Positions 1-8,645 of a stretch of DNA of 64,000 bases are shown piece after piece (within the stretch, counting starts at the first letter, position 1; every line of letters starts with the position of its first letter). A model generated the notes under the pieces. The model saw only the letters and a program-made list of their open reading frames with translations, did not search any database and was not told the DNA's origin. Origin of the DNA: Hymenobacter montanus. GTDB lineage: Bacteria; Bacteroidota; Bacteroidia; Cytophagales; Hymenobacteraceae. The DNA is taken from NCBI RefSeq assembly GCF_014699115.1, contig NZ_JACXAD010000013.1:1-64000 (forward strand), read 5' to 3'. The translations under genes were made by a program, and so were the position numbers.

Positions 1-60
1 CCGTGGCTTCCCGTAGAAAGCCACGTCTTACCTGTTGTCTTTTCCAGTCATTCAAAGAAC
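1..60 (-). promoter_or_regulatory. rRNA leader with boxA-like antitermination motif
   Basis: Read on the minus strand, 60 down to 52 is GTTCTTTGA, the element that typically precedes 16S rRNA genes in Bacteroidota and resembles boxA of rRNA antitermination. A short inverted repeat (2-9 pairing with 18-25) follows at the very edge. With the tandem promoters at 251-546 this points to a 16S-23S-5S operon starting just left of the window. The rRNA itself is not in view, so the assignment is inferred. Confidence 0.6.
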
Positions 61-250
61 GTGCGTCGGCCCCTGTTAGGCCAACCTTGTGACTACTCCC
101 GTAATCAGTCTTGTGCTACTTGCTTCCCTGCTATTCATGCCTTCTCGCTCCTCTTTTGAAGCCGGGGTCAACAACGGCAAACAGCCTATTGTTGGTTCCC
201 CTGCCGCAACGTTTCTGGCTCCGTTTGAGCCCCTGTTGCGATTGGGAGTG

Positions 251-280
251 CAAAGGTACTTACAATTTTTGATTTGTCAA
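251..280 (-). promoter_or_regulatory. Bacteroidota-type promoter, rRNA P1 (proximal)
   Basis: On the minus strand TTG (280-278) is followed after 19 nt by TACCTTTG (258-251). This matches the Bacteroidota primary sigma consensus (-33 TTG, -7 TAnnTTTG) with typical spacing. It is the promoter nearest to the boxA-like motif and probably a major rRNA promoter. Confidence 0.7.
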
Positions 281-332
281 GCTTCTTCAGATTTTTTCTC
301 TCTTTTCAAATCCCTGTTTTCAAGCAGGGCTG

Positions 333-364
333 CAAAGCTACGGCGATTTTCTTAGTTTTTGCAA
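333..364 (-). promoter_or_regulatory. Bacteroidota-type promoter, rRNA P2
   Basis: On the minus strand TTGCAAAAAC begins at 364, and TAGCTTTG occupies 340-333, with 21 nt between TTG and the -7 element. The segment between the promoters is A/T-rich, as is usual for strong stable-RNA promoters. It lies about 80 bp upstream of P1 in the same orientation. Confidence 0.6.
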
Positions 365-515
365 GTCTTCAAAAAAGAATTTTTCTTTTGGACTTTCTCT
401 AGGCAGCACGAGGGGTAAGACAATCAAACCATTCGTGAAGTTCCGCGTCTTTTCAACTTCCTCGGAGAGCTTTTGCTTTTGAAGCAACCAATGTCCATTT
501 GACGATTTGGGATTG

Positions 516-546
516 CAAAACTACTAGTTTTTTCTCTCCTGGAAAA
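516..546 (-). promoter_or_regulatory. Possible third rRNA promoter P3
   Basis: TAGTTTTG (523-516, minus strand) fits TAnnTTTG, but the expected -33 TTG is poor (TTTCC at about 545). A further weak candidate with one mismatch in the -7 (AATCTTTG at 562-555, TTG at 585-583) lies just upstream. The rest of 1-650 holds no convincing gene. Confidence 0.35.
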
Positions 547-650
547 GCGCTGCGCAAAGATTTTGGCTGCTCAGGCAGGTAGCAAGTACCTGTCTCGTGT
601 ATACCATATTGTAGACCAGCATCTTAATACGGCCAGCATTTTCAGAATTT

Positions 651-2003
651 TTAACGGATTGGTTCGGGAGCAAAGAACTCCGCTAGGTTAGGGCGAAACT
701 GACGAGCACGCTGAGTCTCGTATTGCTGGATTAAACGGCCAAGTTGAGCCAAGAAGGGTAAGCCAATGGAGGCATACTCGTAAGCCCCGTCGTTGATGAT
801 GCCGTCCTTGTTAACGTACAGGACCGCGCTGAGCATGAATTCCGACTGGTGCAGAGAGTCGGCGAAGTAGGCAACATCGGCGAGGTAGCCGTGGGACATG
901 CCTACTATATTATAGATGCGGAGGCTGGCTTGGTAAGGAAGCTTAGGATCCCGGCCGTAGTAGAGATATTTCTTGTAAGCGTCGAAATACTGAGCGGGTG
1001 CATACGGACGGAAGCCAGACTGATGTGGGGTGGCGTGGAGGTACCACCGGAGGAAAGCATAATCGGAAGACGTGAGGTTGAACCGCCGGCTTGCCGAGAC
1101 AGAGGAAGGAAACAGGATACTTTGGAGCACCGCGGTGACGTCCGCCAAGGGCAGGTGATTGGCAGTCGTAAAGTCATATGGCCTGCGAATAACCCGGCGA
1201 CCAACCTGGTAGGCCTGTCCTTTAAGAACGCGCCCTAGCGGACTGGTATAAGGAACGGCATTGTATTGGGCTGCTTGTTTATATAAGGTATCGCCTTGGA
1301 TGGTGTGAAAACTGATGGGATTCGTGTAGCGGTTAGCGTTGGTGTCGCAGGGAGCAAAGCGGCGGGTAATACGGGCATTGGGATAGCCAAGCTGGGCGAG
1401 TCGGTCGTTGAGTGGGCGTTGACCAAGAAATTCATAGAGCCGATTGTAGGCGAGGTTGTCGCTGACCAACAGCATGCGCTTGATGTAGTTGCCAACGGTA
1501 GCCGCCTGGTCGGAATCGGCTGGGGCGGCGAAGCGGACCGGGGTCTGGCAGCGCCAAGCAGTACCAGTAGCCATAATGGTGCGGCGGTGCACACCCGGCT
1601 TATTAAGCTTGTTAAGCTTTTCGAGGGAGAGCGCTACAACGGGCAGCTTAACTAAACTAGCGGGGTTGAAATATTGGCCAGGGTTGAGCTGGTAGGTGTG
1701 AGGGATGAAGGAGGGACGGTTTTGCGCGTCGCGGTTAATCTGGGTGTAAATGATTTGGAGCTCGTATTCCGGGTTGGTGGCAATGCGGGTCAGTTCAGGG
1801 CTAGTATGAATCAGGGAGTCAAGCAAAGGGGAATCATTGAGCATTGCCCTCCCCTTCCTGCCCTCCAGGCGATCACCATCAAGAAGTCGGTGGAGGATAG
1901 GTAGCAGCTGGTGAGCCCCCGCCGCTAAAGAGGTTATCCCGATTATTGCGGCTACTCTAATCGCGTAATAGTGTAGGGGCGAGAATAGTGAGTGCGGTTT
2001 CAT
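651..2003 (-). CDS. Serine hydrolase, class A beta-lactamase-like fold
   Basis: 450 residues with a hydrophobic N-terminus (about 12-30) that is a signal anchor or signal peptide. Motifs of the penicillin-recognising serine hydrolases are visible: SxxK as SLVK at S116-K119 and SDN at 181-183. The third motif (usually KTG) is replaced by a VGxxxGYxADVAYF segment near the C-terminus. That pattern resembles the stand-alone 'serine hydrolase' group of Bacteroidota more than true beta-lactamases. Location is probably periplasmic and the substrate is unknown. It is the last gene of the leftward block beside the rRNA promoters. The ATG at 2003 is the only good start. A resistance role is not implied. 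Confidence 0.75.
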   Translation of the reverse strand: MKPHSLFSPLHYYAIRVAAIIGITSLAAGAHQLLPILHRLLDGDRLEGRKGRAMLNDSPLLDSLIHTSPELTRIATNPEYELQIIYTQINRDAQNRPSFIPHTYQLNPGQYFNPASLVKLPVVALSLEKLNKLNKPGVHRRTIMATGTAWRCQTPVRFAAPADSDQAATVGNYIKRMLLVSDNLAYNRLYEFLGQRPLNDRLAQLGYPNARITRRFAPCDTNANRYTNPISFHTIQGDTLYKQAAQYNAVPYTSPLGRVLKGQAYQVGRRVIRRPYDFTTANHLPLADVTAVLQSILFPSSVSASRRFNLTSSDYAFLRWYLHATPHQSGFRPYAPAQYFDAYKKYLYYGRDPKLPYQASLRIYNIVGMSHGYLADVAYFADSLHQSEFMLSAVLYVNKDGIINDGAYEYASIGLPFLAQLGRLIQQYETQRARQFRPNLAEFFAPEPIR

Positions 2004-2021
2004 GACGGATAGAAAATAGAA

Positions 2022-2049
2022 AGGGTCATGGTGTTGCCACCACGACCCT
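2022..2049 (-). terminator. Rho-independent terminator after the 422-aa lipoprotein gene
   Basis: The hairpin AGGGTCGTGG/CCATGACCCT, read on the minus strand, is followed by the T-rich TTTCTATTTTC. It lies 27 bp downstream of the stop at 2076 and just upstream of the serine hydrolase start, so the two genes are probably transcribed separately. Confidence 0.6.
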
Positions 2050-2075
2050 GTATATCAGGTAGTTTATGGCAGAAG

Positions 2076-3344
2076 CTAATTGGCCAGGGGGATCAGACGC
2101 TGAGCTAAGAGCAGGTTGGAATCGGTTTGACGCCAGTTGTAGCCGGTGCCAAAGGGCAAGGGCTTGGGAGGATGCAGAGAATCAGTGTAAGCCCTGGTAA
2201 GGTCAGCCTGGTAGTGGTTGGCAAAAAGCGGGATGGGACGTTTATACGTGCCATAGTAATTGAATTTCCAGGCTCCTTTTTGGAAGAACTTCATGGCGAT
2301 GCCTGAATCATCTTGCAGGACGTAGCGGCTACGACGCAATACTAAACGGCGGACTTCGCTGAAGTATGATTTATGCATCAGATACGTAGCCGACTTAACG
2401 TAGGTGGTAAGCGGACCAAGAGCGCGCACAAACGCAAGTGGCGCGGGCTTGGCGCGCAGACCTTGATTACTGAGGTCGGTGGAGAAATAGTAAACGGTTT
2501 TAGGCTGACCATCGGGGCCGCGTAGCTTCATCTCAACCCCGAGAACGGGCTTAGAGGCATCAACCTGAGTGGTATCAGCGGTCCGGTCGGTCAGTTGACC
2601 GGTGGCATCGAGCTGCACGGGGCGGATGGCGATGATTTGATTGCCGGTACGAACGGCAAAGAGCATCATCAAGGGGAGCGCCCCGTTGAGTTCCATAGAC
2701 TTCAAATCGACGGCCATGTCGTTGGTGCGAAAGAAGCTAAAGTTGAGCACCGACCACAGGGAGGTTTTGACGGTCGAGAACAGCTTCGGATTCGCCAGCG
2801 AGGTTCGGGTGGGGATGCTCCCGACGGGCTCTAAGCCCATCAGCACGTAGGTCTGGCTGGTGGGGAACATCGTGAAGACGTTCAGAAAATCAGGACCACT
2901 AAAAGGGTAAAAGATGGTGGGGCTGCTGCGGTGAACGGAATCGAGTTCGGTGCGGGCCCATTTGGTCATGCGCGTGGTGTGCGTAGCGCGGTACTTAGCC
3001 CAGCTCCTATCCTGGTCTTTGGCGAAAGCTTTCCAGGCCGGCTTCGTCGCCAGGGCTAATAAATCGCTGTGGCTACTGGGGCGCAATCCGCTCAGGAAAG
3101 CGGCCACGTCTTGAGCACGGGTTGTATCGGGGGCGGTAAGGAGCTTGGCGTTGGCGGCTGACGGAGCCGACTTGGTGGAGTCTCGCTTGGTGGAATCGAT
3201 GGCAGCGGCAGTAGCAGCCATCGATTCTTGCTTGCCGGCAGTTGCCCGGGAACCTGTTTCCGTTTTGGTGGTCGATTCCGTACAAGCAGCTAGCAAGAGC
3301 AAAGCACCCGGTAAAAACCGGAGCGCAACGGTGCGAAAGTACAT
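2076..3344 (-). CDS. Putative lipoprotein of unknown function
   Basis: 422 residues starting with a lipoprotein signal peptide (MYFRTVALRFLPGALLLLAAC; lipidated Cys about residue 21), then a Ser/Thr/Lys-rich linker to about residue 70. The rest is a globular domain with aromatic-rich segments such as FYPFSGPDFLNVFTMFP. I do not recognise a named family with certainty; similar-sized lipoproteins in Hymenobacter relatives are annotated hypothetical. Probably anchored in the outer membrane or periplasm. ATG at 3344; a hairpin terminator follows. Confidence 0.65.
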   Translation of the reverse strand: MYFRTVALRFLPGALLLLAACTESTTKTETGSRATAGKQESMAATAAAIDSTKRDSTKSAPSAANAKLLTAPDTTRAQDVAAFLSGLRPSSHSDLLALATKPAWKAFAKDQDRSWAKYRATHTTRMTKWARTELDSVHRSSPTIFYPFSGPDFLNVFTMFPTSQTYVLMGLEPVGSIPTRTSLANPKLFSTVKTSLWSVLNFSFFRTNDMAVDLKSMELNGALPLMMLFAVRTGNQIIAIRPVQLDATGQLTDRTADTTQVDASKPVLGVEMKLRGPDGQPKTVYYFSTDLSNQGLRAKPAPLAFVRALGPLTTYVKSATYLMHKSYFSEVRRLVLRRSRYVLQDDSGIAMKFFQKGAWKFNYYGTYKRPIPLFANHYQADLTRAYTDSLHPPKPLPFGTGYNWRQTDSNLLLAQRLIPLAN

Positions 3345-3418
3345 GTTGTATAACAGTAGTTAAACGGTAAGTCCCAATGATTAGGCCTGCCAATGAGGCT
3401 GCAAGTTACAGCCGCGCT

Positions 3419-4747
3419 TCAACCTTGGACAATTGGCGCGGTACGGGTGGAGCGCGTGGTCAGAAAATACACCAGTAATCCGGCGCCCAGAGTAGCCAGG
3501 CCGTAAAGCGACTCGGTTGGCTTATCCCGCAGAATGAAAGTCAGCGTCCACCCGCTCAGGCCCAGAAAAACAAGTGGGGTGAATGGGTACCCCCACGCAC
3601 GGTATGGGCGCAGCAGATGGGGTTGGCGCCACCGAAGAATAAACAGGCCCAGCACGGTCAGGAACGTAAACAAATTCAGTACGAATCCGGCGTAGACCAA
3701 TACTTCCTTGAAGCTGGGCTTTAGCACAAAGGCTAACGTAATAGCCGTTTGCAGCAAAAGCGCGCGTACGGGGATGCCAGCCCGACTACGGCCAGCCAGC
3801 CAACGCAAGGCCGGGATGTCCTCTCCCATTGTTTGCACGATCCGGGGCCCCGCAAAAACCATCGAACTAACCGTAGAAACGAGCAGGGCGGCAATGATGC
3901 CCCCCATTAACCGACCGCCAAGGGGACCGAACAGGGAAGTAGCGGCCACGAAGCCAACTTCGACCTGGCCACTCAACCCAGCGAGCGGGGTGGAGCGAAG
4001 GAATACGTAGTTGAGCCCCACATATAATAGGAGTACGACCGCGGTACCGACCAACAAGATGCGAGAAAGATTGCGCTTGGGATCTTCAATTTCGCCGGTG
4101 AGATAAACCGCAGCATTCCAACCGGAGTAAGCGTAGCTCACATAAACCAGCGATACGGCAAAAGCAGGGCTGAGCAAGGCTTGCCAACCCGCCGCATCAG
4201 GCGCGAAGCGCAGCGGCTGCGCCTCCCCTACTATCATGCCAGCCCCAATAAAAACAACCAGTACGCCCACTTTTACCGCGGTAATGACAACCTGCAATCG
4301 ACTACCGGCGCGGGTACTGCTACCGTGCACCAGGGTTAAGATGAGGACGACCGCTATCGAGAGGCTGGTGGGGTGCAGAGTTGGCCAAAGGCTTTTCGCG
4401 TATTCGCCCAGCGCTAGCGCAGCCAAGGCGGTAGGTGCGGCGAAGCCCACTGTAGCCGATACCCAACCCGATAGAAACCCCAGGGCAGGATGGTAAATCT
4501 GGCTTAAGTAATGGTACTCGCCGCCCGAGCGGGGCATGGCCGCGGCTAGCTCACCGTAACAAACGGCTCCGCACAGCGCAATCAGGCCGCCTACTAGCCA
4601 CAGCATGAGCAAAGCAAAGCCACTTTGGATGCCCAGCACCTGAAACCCCAGGCTAGTGAAAACGCCCGTGCCCACCATATTGGCAACGACAATAGCCGTA
4701 CCCGTGAGAAAATTGATTTTGTAGGGCGCGTTAAGCGAGGAGGGCAT
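3419..4747 (-). CDS. APC superfamily amino-acid permease
   Basis: 442 residues, almost entirely hydrophobic with about 12 predicted membrane spans. The N-terminal segment NFLTGTAIVVANMVGTGVFT is the characteristic first-helix signature of amino acid-polyamine-organocation permeases (the unwound G-x-G-x-F region that binds the substrate amino group). It should act as an inner-membrane secondary transporter for amino acids or related compounds; the substrate cannot be read from sequence. The length is normal for the family. It is monocistronic as far as can be seen: 74 bp from the lipoprotein gene and 140 bp from the DUF2480 gene. Confidence 0.88.
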   Translation of the reverse strand: MPSSLNAPYKINFLTGTAIVVANMVGTGVFTSLGFQVLGIQSGFALLMLWLVGGLIALCGAVCYGELAAAMPRSGGEYHYLSQIYHPALGFLSGWVSATVGFAAPTALAALALGEYAKSLWPTLHPTSLSIAVVLILTLVHGSSTRAGSRLQVVITAVKVGVLVVFIGAGMIVGEAQPLRFAPDAAGWQALLSPAFAVSLVYVSYAYSGWNAAVYLTGEIEDPKRNLSRILLVGTAVVLLLYVGLNYVFLRSTPLAGLSGQVEVGFVAATSLFGPLGGRLMGGIIAALLVSTVSSMVFAGPRIVQTMGEDIPALRWLAGRSRAGIPVRALLLQTAITLAFVLKPSFKEVLVYAGFVLNLFTFLTVLGLFILRWRQPHLLRPYRAWGYPFTPLVFLGLSGWTLTFILRDKPTESLYGLATLGAGLLVYFLTTRSTRTAPIVQG

Positions 4748-4887
4748 ACAGAAGAACTTGATTCCCCAAAGATGCGGGCATTCGGGGATATTGCCGGGCA
4801 GACAGTCTCAAAAAAAGCTTGACATTATCCTAGTGCCTTTGAGTGGGCCTTCGCCTTCTACCCATTTTTACGAACAGAGACCTTGGA

Positions 4888-5415
4888 TTAACCGGCCCCA
4901 GTGCTCACTTTAGGCTTTTTGTAGAGCGGCACGGTACTACACGGCTCGCCATACATGATGCTACTGGCAATGGGGAGCAGCTTCTGCATGATGGCCACGT
5001 AGGCATAGGTAGGCACGGGTACATTGCCGCAGCCTTTTACCACTACCTTGGCGTCGCGGTACTCTTCGGCCTCGATACCAGCAATGGCCTCCTGAAACAG
5101 GGCTTGCTCCAGAGCCGCCAAATCGCCGAATACGTAGCGGTAGGCGTGGTTCTGAAGTTTAGTGGCAAGTAGCATATAGGCCCAGGTGGGCACAATAGCA
5201 TCAGTGGAGCAGATGATGGCCACATTCTTACCATCGTACTGCGCCCAGTCGTGGGTTTTGATAAACTCGCGGAAATCCTTCTCGCGCAGGACAAGGCCGT
5301 GGAAGAGGTTGTCTTTGATGTCGTACACCACGCGCTCGCCGGGATGAATAAGATCTTCCAGGTTGAGGGTAACGAGGCCACTGTTAGCCACACGATTAAC
5401 AAAGGGAAGTTCCAT
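4888..5415 (-). CDS. DUF2480 family protein
   Basis: About 175 residues, recognised from the Bacteroidota-specific DUF2480 pattern: an N-terminal E-x-x-x-VNRVANSGLVTLNLEDL, a central VAIICSTDAIVPTWAYMLLATKL and a VKGCGNVPVPTYAYV segment. The two similar 'VPTxAY' stretches suggest an internal duplication. Function is unknown; no signal peptide, so cytoplasmic. A TTG at 5430 and an ATG at 5424 are alternative starts; the ATG at 5415 fits the family start best. The next gene upstream, tsaB, lies 78 bp away in the same direction. Confidence 0.8.
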   Translation of the reverse strand: MELPFVNRVANSGLVTLNLEDLIHPGERVVYDIKDNLFHGLVLREKDFREFIKTHDWAQYDGKNVAIICSTDAIVPTWAYMLLATKLQNHAYRYVFGDLAALEQALFQEAIAGIEAEEYRDAKVVVKGCGNVPVPTYAYVAIMQKLLPIASSIMYGEPCSTVPLYKKPKVSTGAG

Positions 5416-5493
5416 AGGATGCATCGCCAAGCTTCTGCTTAATATTAGGTTGTTAACAATACAGCCAACCGGGCCGCAAAGCCAAACCTTCGT

Positions 5494-6204
5494 CTATTGC
5501 TTGGGCGTCGTGGTGTAGACTTCTTTTAAATAAAAAGGCTCGTAATAAGCCACATCCTGAAATTCTTGCTGGTGGTACGCTGCAACGGCCAACGCCCCTA
5601 CTGCTACCGCCGAAGGCTCAATACCCGTCAGGAAGCCCGCATTGGGCTGCTCCCCGAGCAGTGGCTGAAACTTTGCCGCGCCATGGCCAAAGAATAAAAC
5701 GGAATGGTGGGCCAATTGTTCGGCCAAGGTATTCGCATCAAGAATAAGTGGCGTAGGGGCCAGCACTTCTTGTCCGTCGTGGCTATAAAGAGCAGCGTAT
5801 ACTTCCATTCGCCGGGCATCCAGCATGGGGCAAAAGAGGAAGTTTTCGGGCCAGGCAGTACCAGCCGCTACCTGGGCGGCCAAGGCACGTAGTGTGCCTA
5901 TTGCTATTAAAGGGATATCAAGCGCGAAACATAGGCCCTTTGCCGCCGCGCCGCCGATGCGCAGGCCGGTATAAGAACCGGGCCCATCACTTACCGCTAC
6001 GGCGCTGAGGTCGGTTATGGCATAGCCGGTGTTTTCGAGCAGTTGGTCGATTATTACCGTGAGGTGCGTAGAGTGCGATTTGTCGAGCCGGAGCTCGGAT
6101 TGACCAAGCAGGGAGCCGTCGGCTATTCGGTGCAGGGCTACCGAACAGACCCGCGACGAGGTTTCGAGGGAGAGCAGTATAGACAAGTGTTTTTCGTTAA
6201 GCAA
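5494..6204 (-). CDS. tsaB: tRNA threonylcarbamoyladenosine biosynthesis protein TsaB
   Basis: About 236 residues. TsaB pairs with TsaD and TsaE to form the t6A modification at position 37 of ANN-decoding tRNAs. The ASKHA-fold beginning ILLSLETSSRVCSVALH and the later VSDGPGSYTGLRIGGAAAKGL signature are diagnostic. The length is normal for TsaB. No ATG is available at the 5' end: the frame is open from a TAA at 6213, and the usable starts are TTG at 6204 or TTG at 6186, the latter placing the family-typical LSIL at the start. Cytoplasmic and generally essential. Confidence 0.9.
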   Translation of the reverse strand: MLNEKHLSILLSLETSSRVCSVALHRIADGSLLGQSELRLDKSHSTHLTVIIDQLLENTGYAITDLSAVAVSDGPGSYTGLRIGGAAAKGLCFALDIPLIAIGTLRALAAQVAAGTAWPENFLFCPMLDARRMEVYAALYSHDGQEVLAPTPLILDANTLAEQLAHHSVLFFGHGAAKFQPLLGEQPNAGFLTGIEPSAVAVGALAVAAYHQQEFQDVAYYEPFYLKEVYTTTPKQ

Positions 6205-6297
6205 GCGAATTTACGGCATTTGCCGTTGGCCTTGCCGCTTCACTTAAGATATTTTCCCTCTTGGCCCCAACTACATAAGAGGAATTGCCTACCTATA

Positions 6298-6819
6298 CTA
6301 TTTGCTCTCACCAAGCAGATTAAGAATGCGGTCGAGTTTAGTATCCACAACCTTGGCCTGCGTGTTCAAGACGTCAATCTTGGCATCGGTAGCCGCTATC
6401 CTAGTATCGATATTTGATATCCTGGCATCAGTAGCCGCTATTCTTGTATCGATATTTGATATCCTGGCATCAGTAGCCGCTATTCTCGTATCAATAGCTG
6501 CTACGGTAGTGTCAATAGCCGCTACCTTGCTATCAATAGCTGCTACTATAGTGTCAATAGCAGTTACCTTAGTATCGATAGCTGATACCCTAGCATCAGT
6601 AGCTGCTACTTTGGTATCAATGGCGGCGACCTTGGTATCAATAGCCACTACCTTGTCCTTCACGTCCACCAACTCATTCAACAAGAATTGAATATTGCTG
6701 CTTTGCTGTGTTACAATATTCACTAACTGAGTTAGCTGAACAGTATGACGATCTGCAACTGCCAGGGTTTGGGAAACGAGCGGCTCAAGTTGGTCAAGGC
6801 GTTGGTCAGCAGTCATCAT
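6298..6819 (-). CDS. Coiled-coil heptad-repeat protein
   Basis: About 173 residues from the ATG at 6819; a TTG-started extension to 6885 is less likely. Residues about 40-160 are nearly uninterrupted 7-residue units of the form (I/V)-D-T-(K/R)-(I/V)-A-A, which predicts a long continuous coiled coil. There is no signal peptide or membrane span. At DNA level the repeats are recent: a 42-bp unit recurs about 2.5 times at 6390-6490. Function is unknown; such proteins act as oligomeric rods or spacers. Unit number is probably variable between strains. Confidence 0.7.
   Translation of the reverse strand: MMTADQRLDQLEPLVSQTLAVADRHTVQLTQLVNIVTQQSSNIQFLLNELVDVKDKVVAIDTKVAAIDTKVAATDARVSAIDTKVTAIDTIVAAIDSKVAAIDTTVAAIDTRIAATDARISNIDTRIAATDARISNIDTRIAATDAKIDVLNTQAKVVDTKLDRILNLLGESK
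6390..6650 (-). repeat. Tandem 21/42-bp coding repeats
   Basis: In-frame repeats encoding 7-residue units (IDTKVAA type), with a higher-order 42-bp unit encoding RIAATDARISNIDT near 6390-6490. Copies there are almost identical, indicating recent slippage or unequal recombination inside the coiled-coil gene. Confidence 0.75.
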
Positions 6820-6925
6820 TGGAAAGGAAGATTTTAAGGATATTTGGTAGCTAGCACCAACATCTAATACACTATTCCCTAGCAACTCCTGCTACTGAAT
6901 AGTCATCTCCTTATAAGGGCAATAA

Positions 6926-8620
6926 CTACTTTGTGTTCATCGACTTCCGTGCACTCGCGGCCTGCCCGCTCGGTTTCAGCAACGCGGCGTAGCGGTTGGG
7001 GTCGTTCAGCACCGCCACGGCGGCGAGGATGTTGGGGTCGTCGTCGAAACCCGCTTCCGTTCGACCTTTCTCGAAGTAGTAGCGCGACACGATTTCCTGC
7101 TCCAGCAGCTCTTTGATCTCCGGCTTAAAGCGCTGCAAGTCGTTGGCTTTATTTACCGTCACTTTCTTGCGGATGGTTTCGAGTTCCAGCTTCACGTCGT
7201 CGTAGTGCTTCTCTTCTCTCACCTTCTTGCTGAGCTCGGCGAGCGCTTTTTCAGCGTCGGTGCTGTAGCTGAGATTCTTACTCTGGAGAAAGTTAACAAA
7301 CTTCTGATACTCGGCGTCGGACAGCTTGAACTGACGAGCGGGCGCAATGGTGGCGTGCTCGGCGCGGTAGCGGGTGGCGTAGTCGAACAGGTAGCTTTTC
7401 TGGAGCAGAATGCGGGTAATGTCCGCGATTTCACGATCCTGCACCTCAATGTCCGGGGCTACGCCGCCGCCGTCGTATACCGTACGGCCCGCGGTGGTTT
7501 TGAAAGCCGTGCGTAAGGAATCTGGGAATTTACCCAGAGAGCCATCTTCGGCACGGTGGGCGTAGTCGATTTCCTGGATGCAGCGACCACTGGGAATGTA
7601 GTACTTGGCGGTCGTCACCTTTAGCTGGGAGTTATAGCTAAGTGGGCGGGTAGCTTGCACGAGGCCTTTGCCGAAGGTGCGCTCGCCCACCAGCACAGCC
7701 CGGTCGTAGTCCTGCAACACGCCCGATACGATCTCCGAAGCCGAAGCCGAGCGGTTGGAAGTGATAATGGCAATTGGAATCTGGGTATCGAGGGGCTGGT
7801 CGAGGGCCTTGTAGGTTTTGTTCCACTCCGTGACTTTACCCCTGGTGCTGACTACATCCAGCCCTTTGTCGATGAAAAGATTGGAAATATTAACGGCCTC
7901 GTTCAGCAGGCCGCCGGGATTGTCGCGGATGTCGAACACGATTTTCTTGGCGCCCTGCTCCTTAAGCTTGTTAACGGCCGCGCGCACTTCCCGCCCCGCG
8001 TCGACCGTGAAGCCCCCGAGCTGGAAGTAGCCGACATCGCCGGAAATCATGCCGGTATAGGGCACGTTGTCGACCTGAATTTTATCGCGGGTGATGTCGA
8101 TTTGCACGGGCTTGTCCTGCCCATAGCGGGTCACTAACAGCCTCACCACCGAGTTGGCCTGGCCCTTAAGCAGCTTGCTAATGTCGCCGTTGCTCTTCTT
8201 ATCAACTACTACGCCGTTGATGTCGAGGATTTCATCACCGGGGAGCAGGCCCGCCTTTTGGGCCGGGTAGCCTTCGTAGGCACTCTGAACTACGGTCTTG
8301 CCGTTGCGTTTCACTACCGAGGCCCCAATGCCGCCGTATTGGCCGGTCGTCATGGTGCGGAAGTCCTCAATGTCGTCCTCCGGGATATAGTTGGTGTAAG
8401 GATCCAGTGAGCGCAACATGGCGTCGATGCCCGTCTTCACCAGCTTGGCGGGCGTGATTTCGTCCACGTAGTAAGTATTCACTTCCTTGAACAGCGTGGC
8501 GAAAATGTCCAGGTTTTTAGCGATTTCAAAATAACGCTCGTTGTCAGAAGAAGCTCGGAAAGACACCAAGCCTAGTGCGCCAACGGTTAGGGTAACGAGT
8601 AATTTTTTGCGGATAGTCAT
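6926..8620 (-). CDS. S41 family C-terminal processing peptidase
   Basis: About 564 residues. An N-terminal signal/anchor (MTIRKKLLVTLTVGALGL) is followed by a PDZ domain (GGIGASV...GLLPGDEILDINGV) and the S41 catalytic domain. The Ser region SNRSASASE (about 289-295) and the Lys of TFGKG (about 318) form the Ser-Lys dyad of CtpA/Prc proteases. A C-terminal helical tail follows. Acts in the periplasm on C-termini of exported proteins. The start at 8620 is chosen because it gives a standard signal peptide and a 25-bp gap to rnpA; an upstream in-frame ATG at 8677 would overlap rnpA. Likely co-transcribed with rpmH-rnpA. Confidence 0.92.
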   Translation of the reverse strand: MTIRKKLLVTLTVGALGLVSFRASSDNERYFEIAKNLDIFATLFKEVNTYYVDEITPAKLVKTGIDAMLRSLDPYTNYIPEDDIEDFRTMTTGQYGGIGASVVKRNGKTVVQSAYEGYPAQKAGLLPGDEILDINGVVVDKKSNGDISKLLKGQANSVVRLLVTRYGQDKPVQIDITRDKIQVDNVPYTGMISGDVGYFQLGGFTVDAGREVRAAVNKLKEQGAKKIVFDIRDNPGGLLNEAVNISNLFIDKGLDVVSTRGKVTEWNKTYKALDQPLDTQIPIAIITSNRSASASEIVSGVLQDYDRAVLVGERTFGKGLVQATRPLSYNSQLKVTTAKYYIPSGRCIQEIDYAHRAEDGSLGKFPDSLRTAFKTTAGRTVYDGGGVAPDIEVQDREIADITRILLQKSYLFDYATRYRAEHATIAPARQFKLSDAEYQKFVNFLQSKNLSYSTDAEKALAELSKKVREEKHYDDVKLELETIRKKVTVNKANDLQRFKPEIKELLEQEIVSRYYFEKGRTEAGFDDDPNILAAVAVLNDPNRYAALLKPSGQAASARKSMNTK

Positions 8621-8645
8621 ATAAAATAAGTAGAGGTAGGCTAAT

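Noticed and set aside
89..355. Plus-strand open frame of 88 codons at the left edge
   Set aside because: It runs antisense through the rRNA promoter region and has no family-like features; explained by promoter P1/P2 and leader on the minus strand.
6390..6650. Short regularly spaced repeats resembling a CRISPR array
   Set aside because: Repeats are 21/42 bp, contiguous without unique spacers, in-frame and coding for heptads.
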